This document shows, piece by piece, positions 31,580 through 41,683 of a stretch of 64,000 bases of DNA. The stretch's first letter is position 1. Each line of letters begins with the position of its first letter. The position numbers were made by a program, and so were the translations under genes. Below the pieces are notes generated by a model. It was not told where the DNA came from. It searched no databases and saw only the letters and a list, made by a program, of their open reading frames with translations. Source of the stretch: Edwardsiella ictaluri ATCC 33202. GTDB taxonomy: Bacteria; Pseudomonadota; Gammaproteobacteria; Enterobacterales; Enterobacteriaceae. The stretch lies in NCBI RefSeq assembly GCF_000264785.1, contig NZ_AFJI01000103.1, positions 1 through 64,000 on the forward strand, given 5' to 3'.

Positions 31580-31612
31580 GGGGCCGCAGAGTGCGGCCCC
31601 TTGGGGTATGAC
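31580..31612 (-). terminator. Terminator after the M20 peptidase gene
   Basis: On the reverse strand GGGGCCGC, loop, GCGGCCCC, then TTATTTTTAT. It would end the yjiH-yjiG-peptidase transcript; a poly-T on the forward side is lacking. Confidence 0.7.
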
Positions 31613-31623
31613 ACAGTAGAGCG

Positions 31624-32739
31624 TTACAGCCCGGCGATCACCCGGCGTAGCAGACGAATGCGCGGGGCGACGCTCTCCAGCTCCAGGTATTCGGCCGGGC
31701 TGTGGAAACCGGCACCGATAGGGCCAAAGCCATCCAGTGACGGGATCCCCAGCGCCGCGGTGTGGTTGGCATCAGAGCCGCCGCCCACCGCCTGCCAGGT
31801 GATGGCGATCCCCTCTTCCCGCCCGGCCTGTTCGACGCGGGCCATCAGGGCTTCGGTATCGCTTGACGGCGCCATGGCCGGGGTGTGGGCATCCTGCTGC
31901 AGCGTGCAGCTGACGCCGTCCAGGAACGGCTGCTGACAGCGGGCCTGCAGCGCCTGATTGACGCGCTGATACTCATCGTTGCACCAGAAGCGCAGATCGA
32001 CCACTGCCTGAGCGTGGTCGGGCACGATGTTCGCCGCGTCGCCGCCGCTGATCACCCCGACGTTGAGTGTGGTGCCCTTGTCGCTGTCCGCCAGTTGGTT
32101 GACGGCGATGATGGCGTGGGCCAGGGCGGTGATCGCCGAGCGTCCCCTCTCCGGATCGTTGCCGGCGTGGGCGGCGACGCCCTGCAAGCTGAGGCGATAG
32201 CGGGCCATGCCTTTCCGGGCCTTGACCAGGGATCCATCGGCACGCGCTGATTCACACACCAGAACACAGCCGCTGCGCTTGGCCAGCTCGCCAATCCAGG
32301 CGTGGGAGTGGACGGAACCGGTCTCTTCATCCGGGTTCATGGCGACGGCGATGCGCAGGCGCTGACGATCGCTCTCTTCCAGACCACGTAGTGCCCACAG
32401 TATATTGAGCAGACCGCTCTTCATATCCGAGACGCCCGGCCCGTAGGCGCGGCCATCACGTACGCTCAGCGGACGCTCGGCGGCGGTGCCCGGTGGGAAG
32501 ACGGTGTCCAGATGGCCGACCAGCAGCACATCGTAGCGATCGGCTTGCGGCTGATTGGTGACAAAGACCCCCGGCCCGACCTGGTCGCCCAGATCGACCT
32601 GCTCCGCGTGCCAGCCAGCGTCGCGGTACAGGCCGGTAAAGACATCAGCGACCCGGGCGACCCCGTCGCGGGTCTGGGTACCGCAGTCGACGTTGACTAC
32701 GCTGCGCAGTTCGTCCAGATACTGTTCCAGTTGTATCAT
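31624..32739 (-). CDS. M20-family metallopeptidase (carboxypeptidase G2-like)
   Basis: A 371-residue zinc peptidase. Motifs: LLVGHLDTVFPPGT (first metal His, with the catalytic Asp two residues on), GPGVSDMKSG (bridging Asp), PDEETGSVHS (catalytic Glu-Glu), and a C-terminal FHSPAEY His. The central dimerisation domain includes GVAAHAGNDPERGRSA. The family removes C-terminal glutamate or cleaves small peptides in the cytoplasm. It lies 16 bp after yjiG in an operon that in E. coli ends with the isoaspartyl dipeptidase iadA, so a role in breaking down an imported or modified dipeptide is a fair inference. Confidence 0.85.
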   Translation of the reverse strand: MIQLEQYLDELRSVVNVDCGTQTRDGVARVADVFTGLYRDAGWHAEQVDLGDQVGPGVFVTNQPQADRYDVLLVGHLDTVFPPGTAAERPLSVRDGRAYGPGVSDMKSGLLNILWALRGLEESDRQRLRIAVAMNPDEETGSVHSHAWIGELAKRSGCVLVCESARADGSLVKARKGMARYRLSLQGVAAHAGNDPERGRSAITALAHAIIAVNQLADSDKGTTLNVGVISGGDAANIVPDHAQAVVDLRFWCNDEYQRVNQALQARCQQPFLDGVSCTLQQDAHTPAMAPSSDTEALMARVEQAGREEGIAITWQAVGGGSDANHTAALGIPSLDGFGPIGAGFHSPAEYLELESVAPRIRLLRRVIAGL

Positions 32740-32755
32740 CCTATCTCTCCCTGAG

Positions 32756-33232
32756 TTACAGAATTACGCGCATGAGCAGCATGGCGATGAAGGCGTTGAT
32801 GACGGAGATGCCGATCATCACCGGAATACGTTTGGCGGCGGTGCCAATAACGCCGAGGATACGCCCGGCATACTGGATCTGGGAGCCCATCAGGTAGATG
32901 GCCGGCGCCAGAATCGCCAGATGGGTCCCGGTGAGGATACCCTGGTCGAACAGTGCCACGGCAACGCCCACGCCACCGCCCATGGACATCCAACCACCGA
33001 TCAGTACGGCAGCGGCCTCACCCGGCAGGCCAAACAGCCCCATCAGCGGGCCAAATACCAGTGCCATCCCTTTCAGGGCGCCGGTGATCTCCAGCGCCTT
33101 GATCAGCACAAAGGCCATCAAGACGTTGGGCAGGGTGCTGGTGGTGGCAATATTCCAGCCTTTACGCGCACCGGCGACAAAGACGTCGGTGATCATCGGC
33201 TTCGATGCGGAGGTAGAAATAGGTGCAGACAT
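32756..33232 (-). CDS. YjiG-like inner membrane protein (nucleoside-recognition/SpmB type)
   Basis: A 158-residue membrane protein with three or four hydrophobic segments and the family's Gly-rich motif (GWMSMGGGVGVAVAL). Begins MSAPISTSASKPMITDVFVA. Its start overlaps the yjiH stop by one base, so the two are translationally coupled and probably form one transport complex. The substrate is unknown. Confidence 0.8.
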   Translation of the reverse strand: MSAPISTSASKPMITDVFVAGARKGWNIATTSTLPNVLMAFVLIKALEITGALKGMALVFGPLMGLFGLPGEAAAVLIGGWMSMGGGVGVAVALFDQGILTGTHLAILAPAIYLMGSQIQYAGRILGVIGTAAKRIPVMIGISVINAFIAMLLMRVIL

Positions 33233-33972
33233 TAGGCTTCTCCCTGTGCCGGATGGGTTGCAGTTTTGGCGCTGTTACGTGTCGTAAGGCGCAGGTACAG
33301 GCGCATCAGGTTGGCGCCGAAGATTTTCATCACGAACATCACCGCCACACACAGGCCAATGGAGGTCGGTACCGCCGGGGTGCCGTCGAGGGTCATCAGG
33401 GTGAACAGCACCGCGCCGGAGGAGAAGAAGTTGGTGATCATGGCACCGGCGGAGAACTGGAACATGGTGAAGACGTCACGTTCGTGCTCGGCGATCTGCC
33501 CTTCGTCGGAGAGGTTGCGGGTCAGCGAGGCACCGACGTCGGTGCTCTGCAGTGAGCCGATCATCGCCAGACCGGCGGCGCCGGGGATCCCCAGCAGCGG
33601 ACGCAGCAACGGCGTCAGTAACTTACGGGCCGCATTGAGCGCGCCGTAGTGCTCCAGCACGTTAATCATTCCCAGTGCGAACATCACCGCCGGGATCAGA
33701 CCAAAGGCGAACAGAAAGCCGTCCATTGCGCCGGAGCCGCCCTTGCCGCGGAAGGTGCTGGTGGCGGCATTCACTGCGTCGCCGGCGCTGCTGACGCCGC
33801 TGACCACCTTACCAAATGCACCGTTGAGGGTGGTGAAGTCAAAAACGCCGTACCATTCTTTTCCGCCCAGCAGGCCGGAGAAAAATACCATTGCGAAGAT
33901 CAGCGCGACATAGGCACCGAAGCCGACGCGCTGTTCAGTGGGCGGGGCGCTGGGTGGGATTGGACTACTCAT
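33232..33972 (-). CDS. YjiH-like inner membrane protein (nucleoside-recognition/SpmA type)
   Basis: A 246-residue protein with several membrane segments (YVALIFAMVFFSGLLGGKEW near the start) and the gate-like motif GIPGAAGLAMIGSLQSTDVG. First gene of the yjiH-yjiG-M20 peptidase operon. A 280-bp AT-rich region upstream must hold the promoter; a CRP-like half site (TGTGAAGTGTTACA, near 33995) is too weak to call. Confidence 0.8.
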   Translation of the reverse strand: MSSPIPPSAPPTEQRVGFGAYVALIFAMVFFSGLLGGKEWYGVFDFTTLNGAFGKVVSGVSSAGDAVNAATSTFRGKGGSGAMDGFLFAFGLIPAVMFALGMINVLEHYGALNAARKLLTPLLRPLLGIPGAAGLAMIGSLQSTDVGASLTRNLSDEGQIAEHERDVFTMFQFSAGAMITNFFSSGAVLFTLMTLDGTPAVPTSIGLCVAVMFVMKIFGANLMRLYLRLTTRNSAKTATHPAQGEA

Positions 33973-34193
33973 GGAACATTTCCTTATGCCAGGTGTGAAG
34001 TGTTACAAAAGACAAGAATATGAATATTCAGTAATGCTTTTTTAGAATATATGACTTGGAGCAATAAAAGTATTGGTTATTTATACGACTAATTAATAAT
34101 TTGAGATATCGCACGTGGAAAAATCGGAATTCCGTGCTAACAGTTCGGAATAGCGGAAATGTTACCGGGAGCCTGTGCACGGGTGACGGCCAT

Positions 34194-34227
34194 AAAAAAT
34201 CCCTGTCGGCGTCAGCGGGCAGGGATT
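34194..34227 (-). terminator. Rho-independent terminator after ybbN
   Basis: On the reverse strand AATCCCTG, 14-base loop, CAGGGATT followed by TTTTT. It lies about 25 bp past the ybbN stop codon. Confidence 0.85.
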
Positions 34228-34251
34228 GCGGGGAGGTGCCGAGCGCGGCGA

Positions 34252-35106
34252 TCAGTACATCAGGGAGTAGAGCTGGCGGCGGAACTTAGCGGCCAGCGCG
34301 TCGCCGGTGCCCAGGGCGGCCAGAATGTCCATCAGCGTCTTGCGGGCTGCACCGTCACCGGCGGCCAGATCGTGACGCAGGTGATCCATCAGCAGGGTCA
34401 GCGCCTCTTCGTTGCGTCCGACCTGATGCAGCTGTAGGGCCAGCTGGACGGCCAGCGCCACGTTCTGTGGCTGTTCGGCGACCTGCAGCTGCAGCTGCTG
34501 GATTTCCGGGGTGTCGGCGGCCTGCTTCATCAGCTCGATCTGGGCGATCAGGCTCTGGTAGTGGGTGTCCTGATCCTGCAGCGGAACGGTGGTCAGCAGG
34601 GTGCTGGCCTCGTCGCTGCGGTTCAGGGCGATCAGGGTTTCGGCCAGCGCCAGCGTGATATCACTGCGGGTCGGCGCCAGGGCGTGGGCCTCTTTCAGCA
34701 GCGGCAGGGCCTCCGCCATATTGCCGGCGGCCATCAGCTCCGCTGCCTGGGCGGCCTTTAGCTCTTCTGGCTTGGGCAGAACCCGGGCCAACAGATCGCG
34801 GATCTGCTCTTCCGGCTGCGGTCCCTGAAAACCATCGAGCGGCTGACCATCCTTAAACAGATAGACCGTCGGGATGGCGCGCAGCCCGAACTGGGATGCC
34901 AGCATCTGTTCGGCGTCGCAGTCGACCTTGGCCAGGATGAACTGCCCGGCGTACTCGGTGGCCAGCTTTTCCAGCACCGGCGTGAGCTGTTCACAGTGTT
35001 GGCTGCGGGCAGACCAAAAGTAAAACAGCACCGGCACCGACATGGATTGCTCCAGCGTCTGGTGCAGGTTGGCTTCGGTAATATTGACTACGGTGGCGTT
35101 GATCAT
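34252..35106 (-). CDS. cnoX: Co-chaperone YbbN/CnoX (thioredoxin fold plus TPR)
   Basis: A 284-residue protein. The N-terminal thioredoxin domain has [10 protein letters not shown] in place of the CxxC active site (first Cys replaced by Ser, as in E. coli), then [20 protein letters not shown]. The C-terminal half consists of TPR helices ([40 protein letters not shown]). CnoX holds oxidised or chlorinated clients and hands them to GroEL or DnaK. It precedes ybbO in the same direction, as in E. coli. Confidence 0.95.
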   Translation of the reverse strand: MINATVVNITEANLHQTLEQSMSVPVLFYFWSARSQHCEQLTPVLEKLATEYAGQFILAKVDCDAEQMLASQFGLRAIPTVYLFKDGQPLDGFQGPQPEEQIRDLLARVLPKPEELKAAQAAELMAAGNMAEALPLLKEAHALAPTRSDITLALAETLIALNRSDEASTLLTTVPLQDQDTHYQSLIAQIELMKQAADTPEIQQLQLQVAEQPQNVALAVQLALQLHQVGRNEEALTLLMDHLRHDLAAGDGAARKTLMDILAALGTGDALAAKFRRQLYSLMY

Positions 35107-35172
35107 GGTGATTTCTCTCGATCCCTTCGGCTAGATAAAACGGATATGGGGGCGGTGGCGGCAATTACAAGG

Positions 35173-35958
35173 TCAGTGTGCCGTCGAGTGGCCACTCAGA
35201 ATGCGATCCAGCGCGCGGCCCGGCAGGATCCGCCGCAGCAGGCTGAGCACATGAGCGATGACGGTGACCGGATAGCGCAGGCGCGGACGCGGACTCTCCA
35301 GCGCGTGGCGCAACTTGGGCAGCACCGCCTCCGGGGTCAGGGTGAAGCGGGCGGCGATGCCGGGGTTGGTCACCGGCCTGGTGCTGTCGCACTGGTGCAC
35401 GTTGTGGGTAAAGCGCGAGCGGATGGGGCCGGGCTCGATCAGGGAGACGTGTACCCCGCTGCCACGCAGCTCCATGCGCAGCGCATCCGACCAGCCCTCC
35501 AGCGCATACTTGCTGGCGGCATAGGCGCCGCGTCCGGGGGTTGCCACGATACCCATGATGGAGCTGGTCTGGATGATGCGCCCCTCGCCCTGGGCCAGCA
35601 TCGCCGGCAGCAGCAGCCGGGTCAGCTGATGGGTGCCGAACAGGTTGGTGGCAAACTGGCGCTCCAGCCCCTCGCGGCTGATCTGGCTGAGGGGCCCATA
35701 GAGACCGAAGCCGCCGTTATTGAACAGGGCATACAGACGCCCGCCGGTCAGCGCCAGCACCCGACGGGCGGCCTGCTCTACGCTGTCGGCGCTGTCGAGA
35801 TCCAGCGTGATGCCCTCCATCCCCATGGCCTCCATCGCCGCGACGTCCTCCGCTTTACGGCAGGCGGCCAGCACCCGGTAGCCCCGCTGGTGCAGATCCT
35901 TGGCCGCCGCCAGTCCGATGCCGCTGGAACAGCCGGTGATTAAGATGGCTTTTTGCAT
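35173..35958 (-). CDS. ybbO: Short-chain dehydrogenase/reductase YbbO
   Basis: A 261-residue Rossmann-fold oxidoreductase. It has the cofactor motif TGCSSGIGLAAAK (8-20), NNGG near residue 85, the catalytic Tyr and Lys in YAASKYALEGW, and a hydrophobic C-terminal region. E. coli YbbO reduces aldehydes with NADPH. It lies between tesA and ybbN on the same strand. Confidence 0.92.
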   Translation of the reverse strand: MQKAILITGCSSGIGLAAAKDLHQRGYRVLAACRKAEDVAAMEAMGMEGITLDLDSADSVEQAARRVLALTGGRLYALFNNGGFGLYGPLSQISREGLERQFATNLFGTHQLTRLLLPAMLAQGEGRIIQTSSIMGIVATPGRGAYAASKYALEGWSDALRMELRGSGVHVSLIEPGPIRSRFTHNVHQCDSTRPVTNPGIAARFTLTPEAVLPKLRHALESPRPRLRYPVTVIAHVLSLLRRILPGRALDRILSGHSTAH

Positions 35959-36000
35959 AAGTTTACCTAAGTTGCCCTGTTAGTCGCTGAATATTCATGT

Positions 36001-36663
36001 TTAATTAATAGACGGCGCGCCGTCCTCCGCGCGCGTTAGCTGCGGCAGCAGGCGCTGCGCCATCCAGTCGGCGATAAATGGCTGGGCCAGCGCGTTGGGG
36101 TGCAGGCCGTCATTCTGGATCCAGTCGGGATGGCCGACCACCGCCTCCATATAAAACGGCAGCAGTGTAGCGTTAAAGCGCGCTGCCAGCTGAGGGTAGA
36201 TAGCCGCAAAGGCGTCGCCGTAGCGCCGGCCGTAGTTGGGCGGCAGGCGGATCTGCATCAGCAGCGGCGTGGCGCCAGTCTGCTGCACCTGTCCGATGAC
36301 AGCGGACAGCGTCGCGGCGATGGCGTCAGGAGCAACGCCGCGTAGCCCATCGTTGGCCCCCAGCTCAATCAGCACCCAGCGCGGCCGGTGCTGCTGCAGC
36401 AGCGCCGGCAGGCGCAGCAGGCCCTGCCCGGCGGTATCGCCGCTGATGCTGGCGTTGATCACCGTCAGCGGCGGGGTACGCCGCTGCCATTGCTGTGCCA
36501 GACGTGCGACCCAGCCCTGCTGCTCCGGCAGGCGATAGGCGGCGCTCAGGCTGTCCCCCAGCACCAGCAGTGTATCGGCACGGGCTGCCGTCAGGCCACA
36601 CAGGATCATGACCACTATCAGGAGTATCCGATGCCAGCGCAAAACGTCATTGAAGTTCATCAT
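36001..36663 (-). CDS. tesA: Acyl-CoA thioesterase I / lysophospholipase L1
   Basis: A 220-residue periplasmic SGNH hydrolase. The signal peptide is cut after about residue 29 (LTAARA|DTLLVLG); then come GDSL (nucleophile Ser), Gly in SISGDTAGQG, Asn in ELGANDGL, and the Asp-His pair in NDGLHPNA. It cleaves acyl thioesters and lysophospholipids. The start overlaps the divergent ybbA start by 33 bp, an arrangement also found in E. coli. Confidence 0.95.
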   Translation of the reverse strand: MMNFNDVLRWHRILLIVVMILCGLTAARADTLLVLGDSLSAAYRLPEQQGWVARLAQQWQRRTPPLTVINASISGDTAGQGLLRLPALLQQHRPRWVLIELGANDGLRGVAPDAIAATLSAVIGQVQQTGATPLLMQIRLPPNYGRRYGDAFAAIYPQLAARFNATLLPFYMEAVVGHPDWIQNDGLHPNALAQPFIADWMAQRLLPQLTRAEDGAPSIN

Positions 36664-37317
36664 GTCGCCAAACGGGTTGGTGAGGGTGAAAACCAGATCT
36701 CCATCCTTACTGCTGTCGACCTGGTTGTCAAACGCGGACAGAGCCTGGCGCTGATCGGTGAGTCGGGATCGGGAAAATCGACGCTGCTGGGGATCTTGGC
36801 CGGGCTGGACGATGCCAGCGATGGCGAGGTGCGTCTGCTGGGGTACCCCCTGTCACAGCTGGATGAAGAGGGGCGCGCCGCCCTGCGCGCCCGCGATATC
36901 GGCTTTGTGTTTCAATCTTTTATGCTGGTGCCGACCCTGACGGCGCTGGAGAACGTACAGCTGCCCGCGCTGCTGCGCGGCGAGGGGGAGCGCGACAGCC
37001 GCCAGCGTGCCGCGGCGCTGCTGACGCAGCTGGGGCTGGGGCAGCGTCTGCAACACCTGCCGGCCCAGCTCTCCGGCGGCGAGCAGCAGCGGGTCGCGCT
37101 GGCGCGCGCCTTCAGCGCCCGGCCGCAGATCCTGTTTGCCGATGAACCGACCGGCAACCTGGATCGCCAGACCGGCGAGCGTATTGCCGATCTGCTGTTT
37201 GAGCTGAACCAGCGCCAGGCGACGACGCTGGTGCTGGTGACCCACGATGTTCAGCTGGCGGCACGCTGCCAGCGGCGTCTGCGGCTGGTGGACGGAACGC
37301 TGCGGGAGGTCGCGTGA
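36631..37317 (+). CDS. ybbA: ABC transporter ATP-binding protein YbbA
   Basis: A 228-residue ATPase. Walker [10 protein letters not shown] (44-52), signature LSGGEQQR, Walker [13 protein letters not shown], and the H-loop VTHDVQ. It belongs to the LolD/MacB type and pairs with the FtsX-like permease YbbP. The ATG at 36631 follows ATCAGGAGTATCCG, inside the start of tesA on the other strand. It overlaps ybbP by four bases. Confidence 0.95.
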   Translation: MPAQNVIEVHHVAKRVGEGENQISILTAVDLVVKRGQSLALIGESGSGKSTLLGILAGLDDASDGEVRLLGYPLSQLDEEGRAALRARDIGFVFQSFMLVPTLTALENVQLPALLRGEGERDSRQRAAALLTQLGLGQRLQHLPAQLSGGEQQRVALARAFSARPQILFADEPTGNLDRQTGERIADLLFELNQRQATTLVLVTHDVQLAARCQRRLRLVDGTLREVA

Positions 37318-39716
37318 TCCGACGCTGGTTCTGGCGTGAATGGCGTACGCCGTCGCTGCTGATCGTCTGGCTGGCGTTGGCGCTGGCGGTGGCCTGCGTG
37401 CTGGCGCTGGGGCGCATTGGCGATCGTCTGGATCAGGGGCTGCAGCGGCAGGGGCGCGAGGCGATCGCCGCCGATCGGGTGCTGCGCAGCTATACGCCGG
37501 TGCCGGAGGCGTGGCTGGCACAGGGGCGGCAGGAGGGGATCCGGATCAGCCGGCAGTGGGTGTTTTCTACCATGGCGTTTGCCGGTGGCCGACTGCAGCT
37601 GGCGGAGGTGAAGGCGGTGGACGACGCCTACCCGCTGTATGGGCGGCTGGAGACGCGCCCGTCGCGCCAGATGCCGCGCCCCGGCGAGGCGCTGGTCGCG
37701 CCACGGCTGATGGCGCAGCTGGATCTGCGCCCCGGCGATGCCGTGGAGGTGGGGGATATAACGCTGCGGGTGGCCGGCGAGGTCGACCGGGAGCCGGACG
37801 GCGGGTTCAGTCTGCTGAGCAGCGCGCCCAGGATGCTGATCGCGCTGGCGGACGCCGAGCGCAGCGGAGTGGTGCAGCCGGGTAGCCGGGTGAGCTACCG
37901 CTATGGACTGGCCGGCAGCAGCGAGGCGCTGGCGCGCTATGACGCCTATCTGACGCCGCGCTTGCAGGCGGATCAGCGTCTGACTAAGGCCGCACAGGGC
38001 TCGAACGTGTTGGCGCGTACCCTGCAGCGGGCGCAGCAGTTTCTGCTGCTGTCGGCGTTGCTGACGCTACTGCTGGCCATGGCCGCCGTCAGCGTGGCGA
38101 TGGGGCACTACTGCCGCAGTCGCCATGAGCTGATGGCGCTCTTGAAGACGCTGGGCGCCGGGCGGCGTCTGCTGCTGAAGTGGGTGGTCGGACAGTGGCT
38201 ATGGCTGCTGGGATCGTCGCTGCTGGTGGGGGCGGGGCTGGGGCTGCTGGTCGAGCGGGGGCTGCTGTGGCTATTGACACCGCTGCTGCCCGCCACGCTG
38301 CCGTCGCCCGGCCTCTGGCCCTGGCTGTGGGCGTTAGGCGGTATTCCGCTGGTCGCCCTGTTGGCCGGTTTACGTCCTTACCGTCAATTGTTGGCGGCGC
38401 CTCCGCTGCGGGTGCTGCGTGCCGATGCCCTGAGTCCGCTCTGGCCTTTACGCTATTACCTGCCATTGATAGCGCTGCTGCTGGGCGCCGGGCTGCTGTG
38501 GCTGGTCGGCACCAGCGCGCTGATCTGGTCGCTGCTGCTGGGGATGGCTCTGCTGGCCCTGCTGTTGGCGCTGTGCGGCTGGCTGGGGCTGTGGAGCGTG
38601 CGCCGACTGGCGCCGGGCAGCCTGACGCTGCGTCTGGCGCTGGGGCGTCTGCTGCGCCAGCCGGGGGCAACCCTGAGCCAGCTGGCGGCCTTTTCACTCT
38701 CCTTCATGCTGCTGGCTCTGCTGCTGATGCTGCGCGGCGATCTGCTCGATCGCTGGCGTCAGCAGCTGCCGCCGGACAGCCCCAACTACTTTCTGTTCAA
38801 CATCAGCGAGGCGCAGCGCGAGCCGTTGCAGGCGTTCCTGCAGTCGCACGGCGTTGCTCCACAGACGTTTTATCCCATTGCGTTGGCGCGCCTGACGGCG
38901 ATCAACGGACGCCCGCCGGTGGTGCAGGGGGGCGATGAGTCCCTGAACCGTGAGCTGAACCTTACCTGGCTGGCGTCGCTGCCGCCTGGAAACCCGCTGC
39001 TGGCAGGAAAGTGGCCGCCGGGTGTGGGGGGCGTCTCCGTGGAGCAGGGGGTGGCTGAGCGTCTGGGAGTGATGCTGGGCGACAGCCTGACGTTTAGCGG
39101 CGACAGTCGGCAGTTCAATGCCCGGGTAACCAGCCTGCGGCGGGTGGACTGGGAGAGCCTGCGCCCCAACTTTTACTTCATCTTCCCACCCGGTGGGCTG
39201 GAGGGGCAGCCGCAAAGCTGGCTGACCAGCCTGCGCTATGACGGCGATACGCGGTTCTTGGCTGAGCTGAACCGCCGCTTTCCGACCCTGACGCTGGTGG
39301 ATATGGGGGCTCTGCTGCTGCAGGCGCGCCAGATACTGGATCAGGTGGGGCGGGCGCTGGAGGTGATGGTGCTGCTGGTGGTGTTGTGTGGGGTACTGCT
39401 GCTGTTGGCGCAGGTGCAGGTGGGAATGGATCAGCGCCGTCAGGAGCTGCAGATTTACCGGATCTTGGGCGCATCGCGGCGGGTGCTGCGGCGCACCCTG
39501 TATGCCGAGTTCATGCTGCTGGGGCTTGCCGCAGGCACGGTGGCCGCCGCTGCCGCCGAGGGGGCGCTGTGGCTGCTGCAGCGGCAGGTATTTGACTTTC
39601 CCTGGCAGCCCGCCTGGTCGGTGTGGCTACTGCTGCCGCCGGGTGCTGCGCTGCTGTTAGGGGGGTGTGGCGCCGGGTTGGGGAGAGGGCTGCTGCGCCG
39701 CCCCCCTGCGCGCTGA
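37314..39716 (+). CDS. ybbP: ABC transporter permease YbbP (FtsX/MacB-like)
   Basis: An 800-residue inner membrane protein. An N-terminal span (LLIVWLALALAVACVLALGR) is followed by a large periplasmic domain, a cluster of spans in the middle (about 240-480), a second periplasmic domain, and three C-terminal spans (VMVLLVVLCGVLLLLAQVQV and beyond). This duplicated FtsX layout matches E. coli YbbP (804). It overlaps ybbA (ATGA). The substrate is thought to be lipophilic or envelope-related but is not established. Confidence 0.93.
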   Translation: MIRRWFWREWRTPSLLIVWLALALAVACVLALGRIGDRLDQGLQRQGREAIAADRVLRSYTPVPEAWLAQGRQEGIRISRQWVFSTMAFAGGRLQLAEVKAVDDAYPLYGRLETRPSRQMPRPGEALVAPRLMAQLDLRPGDAVEVGDITLRVAGEVDREPDGGFSLLSSAPRMLIALADAERSGVVQPGSRVSYRYGLAGSSEALARYDAYLTPRLQADQRLTKAAQGSNVLARTLQRAQQFLLLSALLTLLLAMAAVSVAMGHYCRSRHELMALLKTLGAGRRLLLKWVVGQWLWLLGSSLLVGAGLGLLVERGLLWLLTPLLPATLPSPGLWPWLWALGGIPLVALLAGLRPYRQLLAAPPLRVLRADALSPLWPLRYYLPLIALLLGAGLLWLVGTSALIWSLLLGMALLALLLALCGWLGLWSVRRLAPGSLTLRLALGRLLRQPGATLSQLAAFSLSFMLLALLLMLRGDLLDRWRQQLPPDSPNYFLFNISEAQREPLQAFLQSHGVAPQTFYPIALARLTAINGRPPVVQGGDESLNRELNLTWLASLPPGNPLLAGKWPPGVGGVSVEQGVAERLGVMLGDSLTFSGDSRQFNARVTSLRRVDWESLRPNFYFIFPPGGLEGQPQSWLTSLRYDGDTRFLAELNRRFPTLTLVDMGALLLQARQILDQVGRALEVMVLLVVLCGVLLLLAQVQVGMDQRRQELQIYRILGASRRVLRRTLYAEFMLLGLAAGTVAAAAAEGALWLLQRQVFDFPWQPAWSVWLLLPPGAALLLGGCGAGLGRGLLRRPPAR

Positions 39717-39719
39717 CGC

Positions 39720-40790
39720 TCAGCTCAGCCGTGTACTGGCCCAGGCCAGGATGTCCCGGTACTCTGCCGGCAGCTGGCCGCGCAGGGTATCCAGGGCGCT
39801 GACCAGCCGCTGGGATTGAAAGTGGTTCAGGTTGAGGTGGCCCACCTTGCGTCCCGGATGGACCGCCTTATCATACCAGTGCAGGTGTACCAGCGGGCCA
39901 TCCAACCACGCGTTATTCAGCGCGGTGCCGATCAGGTTGATCATCACGGAGGGGGTGGAGACATCCGGGTGCGGCAAAGGCAGGCCAAGCAGTGCACGCA
40001 GGTGCAGCTCAAACTGGCTTATCGAAGCGCCGTTCTGTGTCCAATGCCCGCTGTTGTGTACGCGCGGTGCCAGTTCGTTAATCAGCAGCGTGTCATCATC
40101 CACCACGAAACACTCCATCGCCATGACGCCGACGTACTCCAGATGCTGCATGATGCGCTGTAGCATCATCTGCGCCTTCTCCTGTAGAAAGCTTTCCGGC
40201 TGTGGAAAGACCAGGCTGGCGCGCAGAATGCCCTCCTGGTGCAGGTTATGGGTGAGGGGATAGAAGACGCAGCGGCCATCCTGAGCGCGGGCGCCGATCA
40301 GTGAGACCTCGCCGATGAAGTTTATCCCTTGCTCGACGATACACTGCCCGTAGATCTCGTCATCAAGCTGGGTTTCATTGCCGGGACGAATATGCCATTG
40401 ACCGCGTCCGTCATAGCCGCCGGTGCGGCGTTTGACGATGGCCAGCGGGCCGAGACGTTCAAGCAGGGCGGGCCACTGTTCTGGCGCGGCCAGCAGCGCC
40501 CAGGGCGCCGTCGGCAGGCCCAGTTCGTCCAGCAATTGCTTTTGGCTGTAGCGATCGGCCAGCAGTGGGAAGATGTCGCGGTTGATAAAGCCCGGGTGGC
40601 GGGCCAATTCGCGGGTCAGTGGCGTATCGGGCCAGCGCTCGATTTCGGCACTGATCACCGCCTGCCGCCAGGGGACGCTGTGCGGATCGGCCTCGATACC
40701 CACCGGGTAGACCGGGATCCCCAGCGGCTCTCCGGCCTGACGCAGCATGCGCCCCAGCTGACCGTCGCCCAGTACGCAAACCGGCTTCAT
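39720..40790 (-). CDS. purK: N5-carboxyaminoimidazole ribonucleotide synthase
   Basis: A 356-residue ATP-grasp enzyme. N-terminal [23 protein letters not shown]-grasp core [18 protein letters not shown], and [20 protein letters not shown] with the metal-binding acidic residues. It makes N5-CAIR from AIR, bicarbonate and ATP in purine synthesis. It overlaps purE by four bases in the purEK operon, under the PurR box at 41395. Confidence 0.97.
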   Translation of the reverse strand: MKPVCVLGDGQLGRMLRQAGEPLGIPVYPVGIEADPHSVPWRQAVISAEIERWPDTPLTRELARHPGFINRDIFPLLADRYSQKQLLDELGLPTAPWALLAAPEQWPALLERLGPLAIVKRRTGGYDGRGQWHIRPGNETQLDDEIYGQCIVEQGINFIGEVSLIGARAQDGRCVFYPLTHNLHQEGILRASLVFPQPESFLQEKAQMMLQRIMQHLEYVGVMAMECFVVDDDTLLINELAPRVHNSGHWTQNGASISQFELHLRALLGLPLPHPDVSTPSVMINLIGTALNNAWLDGPLVHLHWYDKAVHPGRKVGHLNLNHFQSQRLVSALDTLRGQLPAEYRDILAWASTRLS

Positions 40791-41296
40791 GCGTCCTCCC
40801 GCGGGTCGGGGTGGTTGAGTACCTCATCTGTCTGCGCCTGGCGCCAGGTGGTCAGGCGGCGGCTCAAGTCTGCATCATGCAGTGCCAGGATCTGGGCGGC
40901 CAGCAGGGCGGCATTGGCCGCCCCCGCCTTGCCGATGGCCAGAGTGCCAACCGGAATGCCGCGCGGCATCTGTACTATCGAGTAGAGGCTGTCGACGCCG
41001 CTCAGCGCGGCGCTCTGTACCGGTACGCCCAGCACCGGCAGCAGAGTCTTGGCCGCCAGCATGCCGGGCAGGTGGGCTGCGCCGCCGGCGCCGGCGATGA
41101 TCACCTGCAGCCCGCGCGCCGCAGCCTGTTCGGCAAAGTGAAACAGCTTATCCGGGGTACGGTGTGCTGATACCACCTCAATGTGGCAGGGCAGTTCAAG
41201 CTGAGTCAGAATTTCGGCGGCGAACTGCAGGGTGGTCCAATCGCTTTTGGACCCCATGACGATGGCGATCCTGGCCGGTGCGGCGCTGGCGGACAT
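40787..41296 (-). CDS. purE: N5-carboxyaminoimidazole ribonucleotide mutase
   Basis: A 169-residue enzyme that converts N5-CAIR to CAIR. It has the substrate loop [20 protein letters not shown] with the catalytic His, and [12 protein letters not shown]. First gene of the purEK operon; in E. coli it lies next to lpxH, whereas here 0.9 kb intervenes. Confidence 0.97.
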   Translation of the reverse strand: MSASAAPARIAIVMGSKSDWTTLQFAAEILTQLELPCHIEVVSAHRTPDKLFHFAEQAAARGLQVIIAGAGGAAHLPGMLAAKTLLPVLGVPVQSAALSGVDSLYSIVQMPRGIPVGTLAIGKAGAANAALLAAQILALHDADLSRRLTTWRQAQTDEVLNHPDPREDA

Positions 41297-41394
41297 GAAT
41301 GGTGTACTCCTCTAACCCGGTGGCGGTGAATGGCCACCCGATCCCGGCGGCCTTACAAATTAAGAGGGAAAAGCATAGCATAGCTTTTTAGACG

Positions 41395-41410
41395 AGGAAA
41401 ACGTTTGCGT
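41395..41410 (-). promoter_or_regulatory. PurR operator upstream of purE
   Basis: The reverse strand reads ACGCAAACGTTTTCCT, matching 15 of 16 bases of the PurR consensus (ACGCAAACGTTTTCGT). It lies about 100 bp before the purE start and just ahead of a -10-like TATGCT, so PurR with hypoxanthine or guanine probably represses purEK. Confidence 0.85.
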
Positions 41411-41591
41411 ATTCGCTGGGAGGGGGGACATCAGTGCTGTTACGTTATCGGTTAGCGTAATGCGTTGACAACATCTACTCTAAAAGCAGTCGTCCATGGA
41501 GGGGGGCTTTGGCTGCCTTAACCGTTCAACGGCAGAGAGAGTCTGAGGCAAGACTGTAGCAATCAGATCCGCCAATCACCTAAAGGTTCGA

Positions 41592-41665
41592 TGTATTCGA
41601 CAAGAGCCATTGCCGCGGTTATCTACAAAGCTGGACACAATGCAGATAACCGTGATCGGCCATGT
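41592..41665. repeat. Inverted repeat in the purE-lpxH intergenic region
   Basis: CGGTTATCT and AGATAACCG form a perfect 9-bp inverted repeat with a 19-base spacer, near 41617-41653. No T run follows. Purpose unknown. Confidence 0.4.
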
Positions 41666-41683
41666 AATCACGAGAGCGATTAA

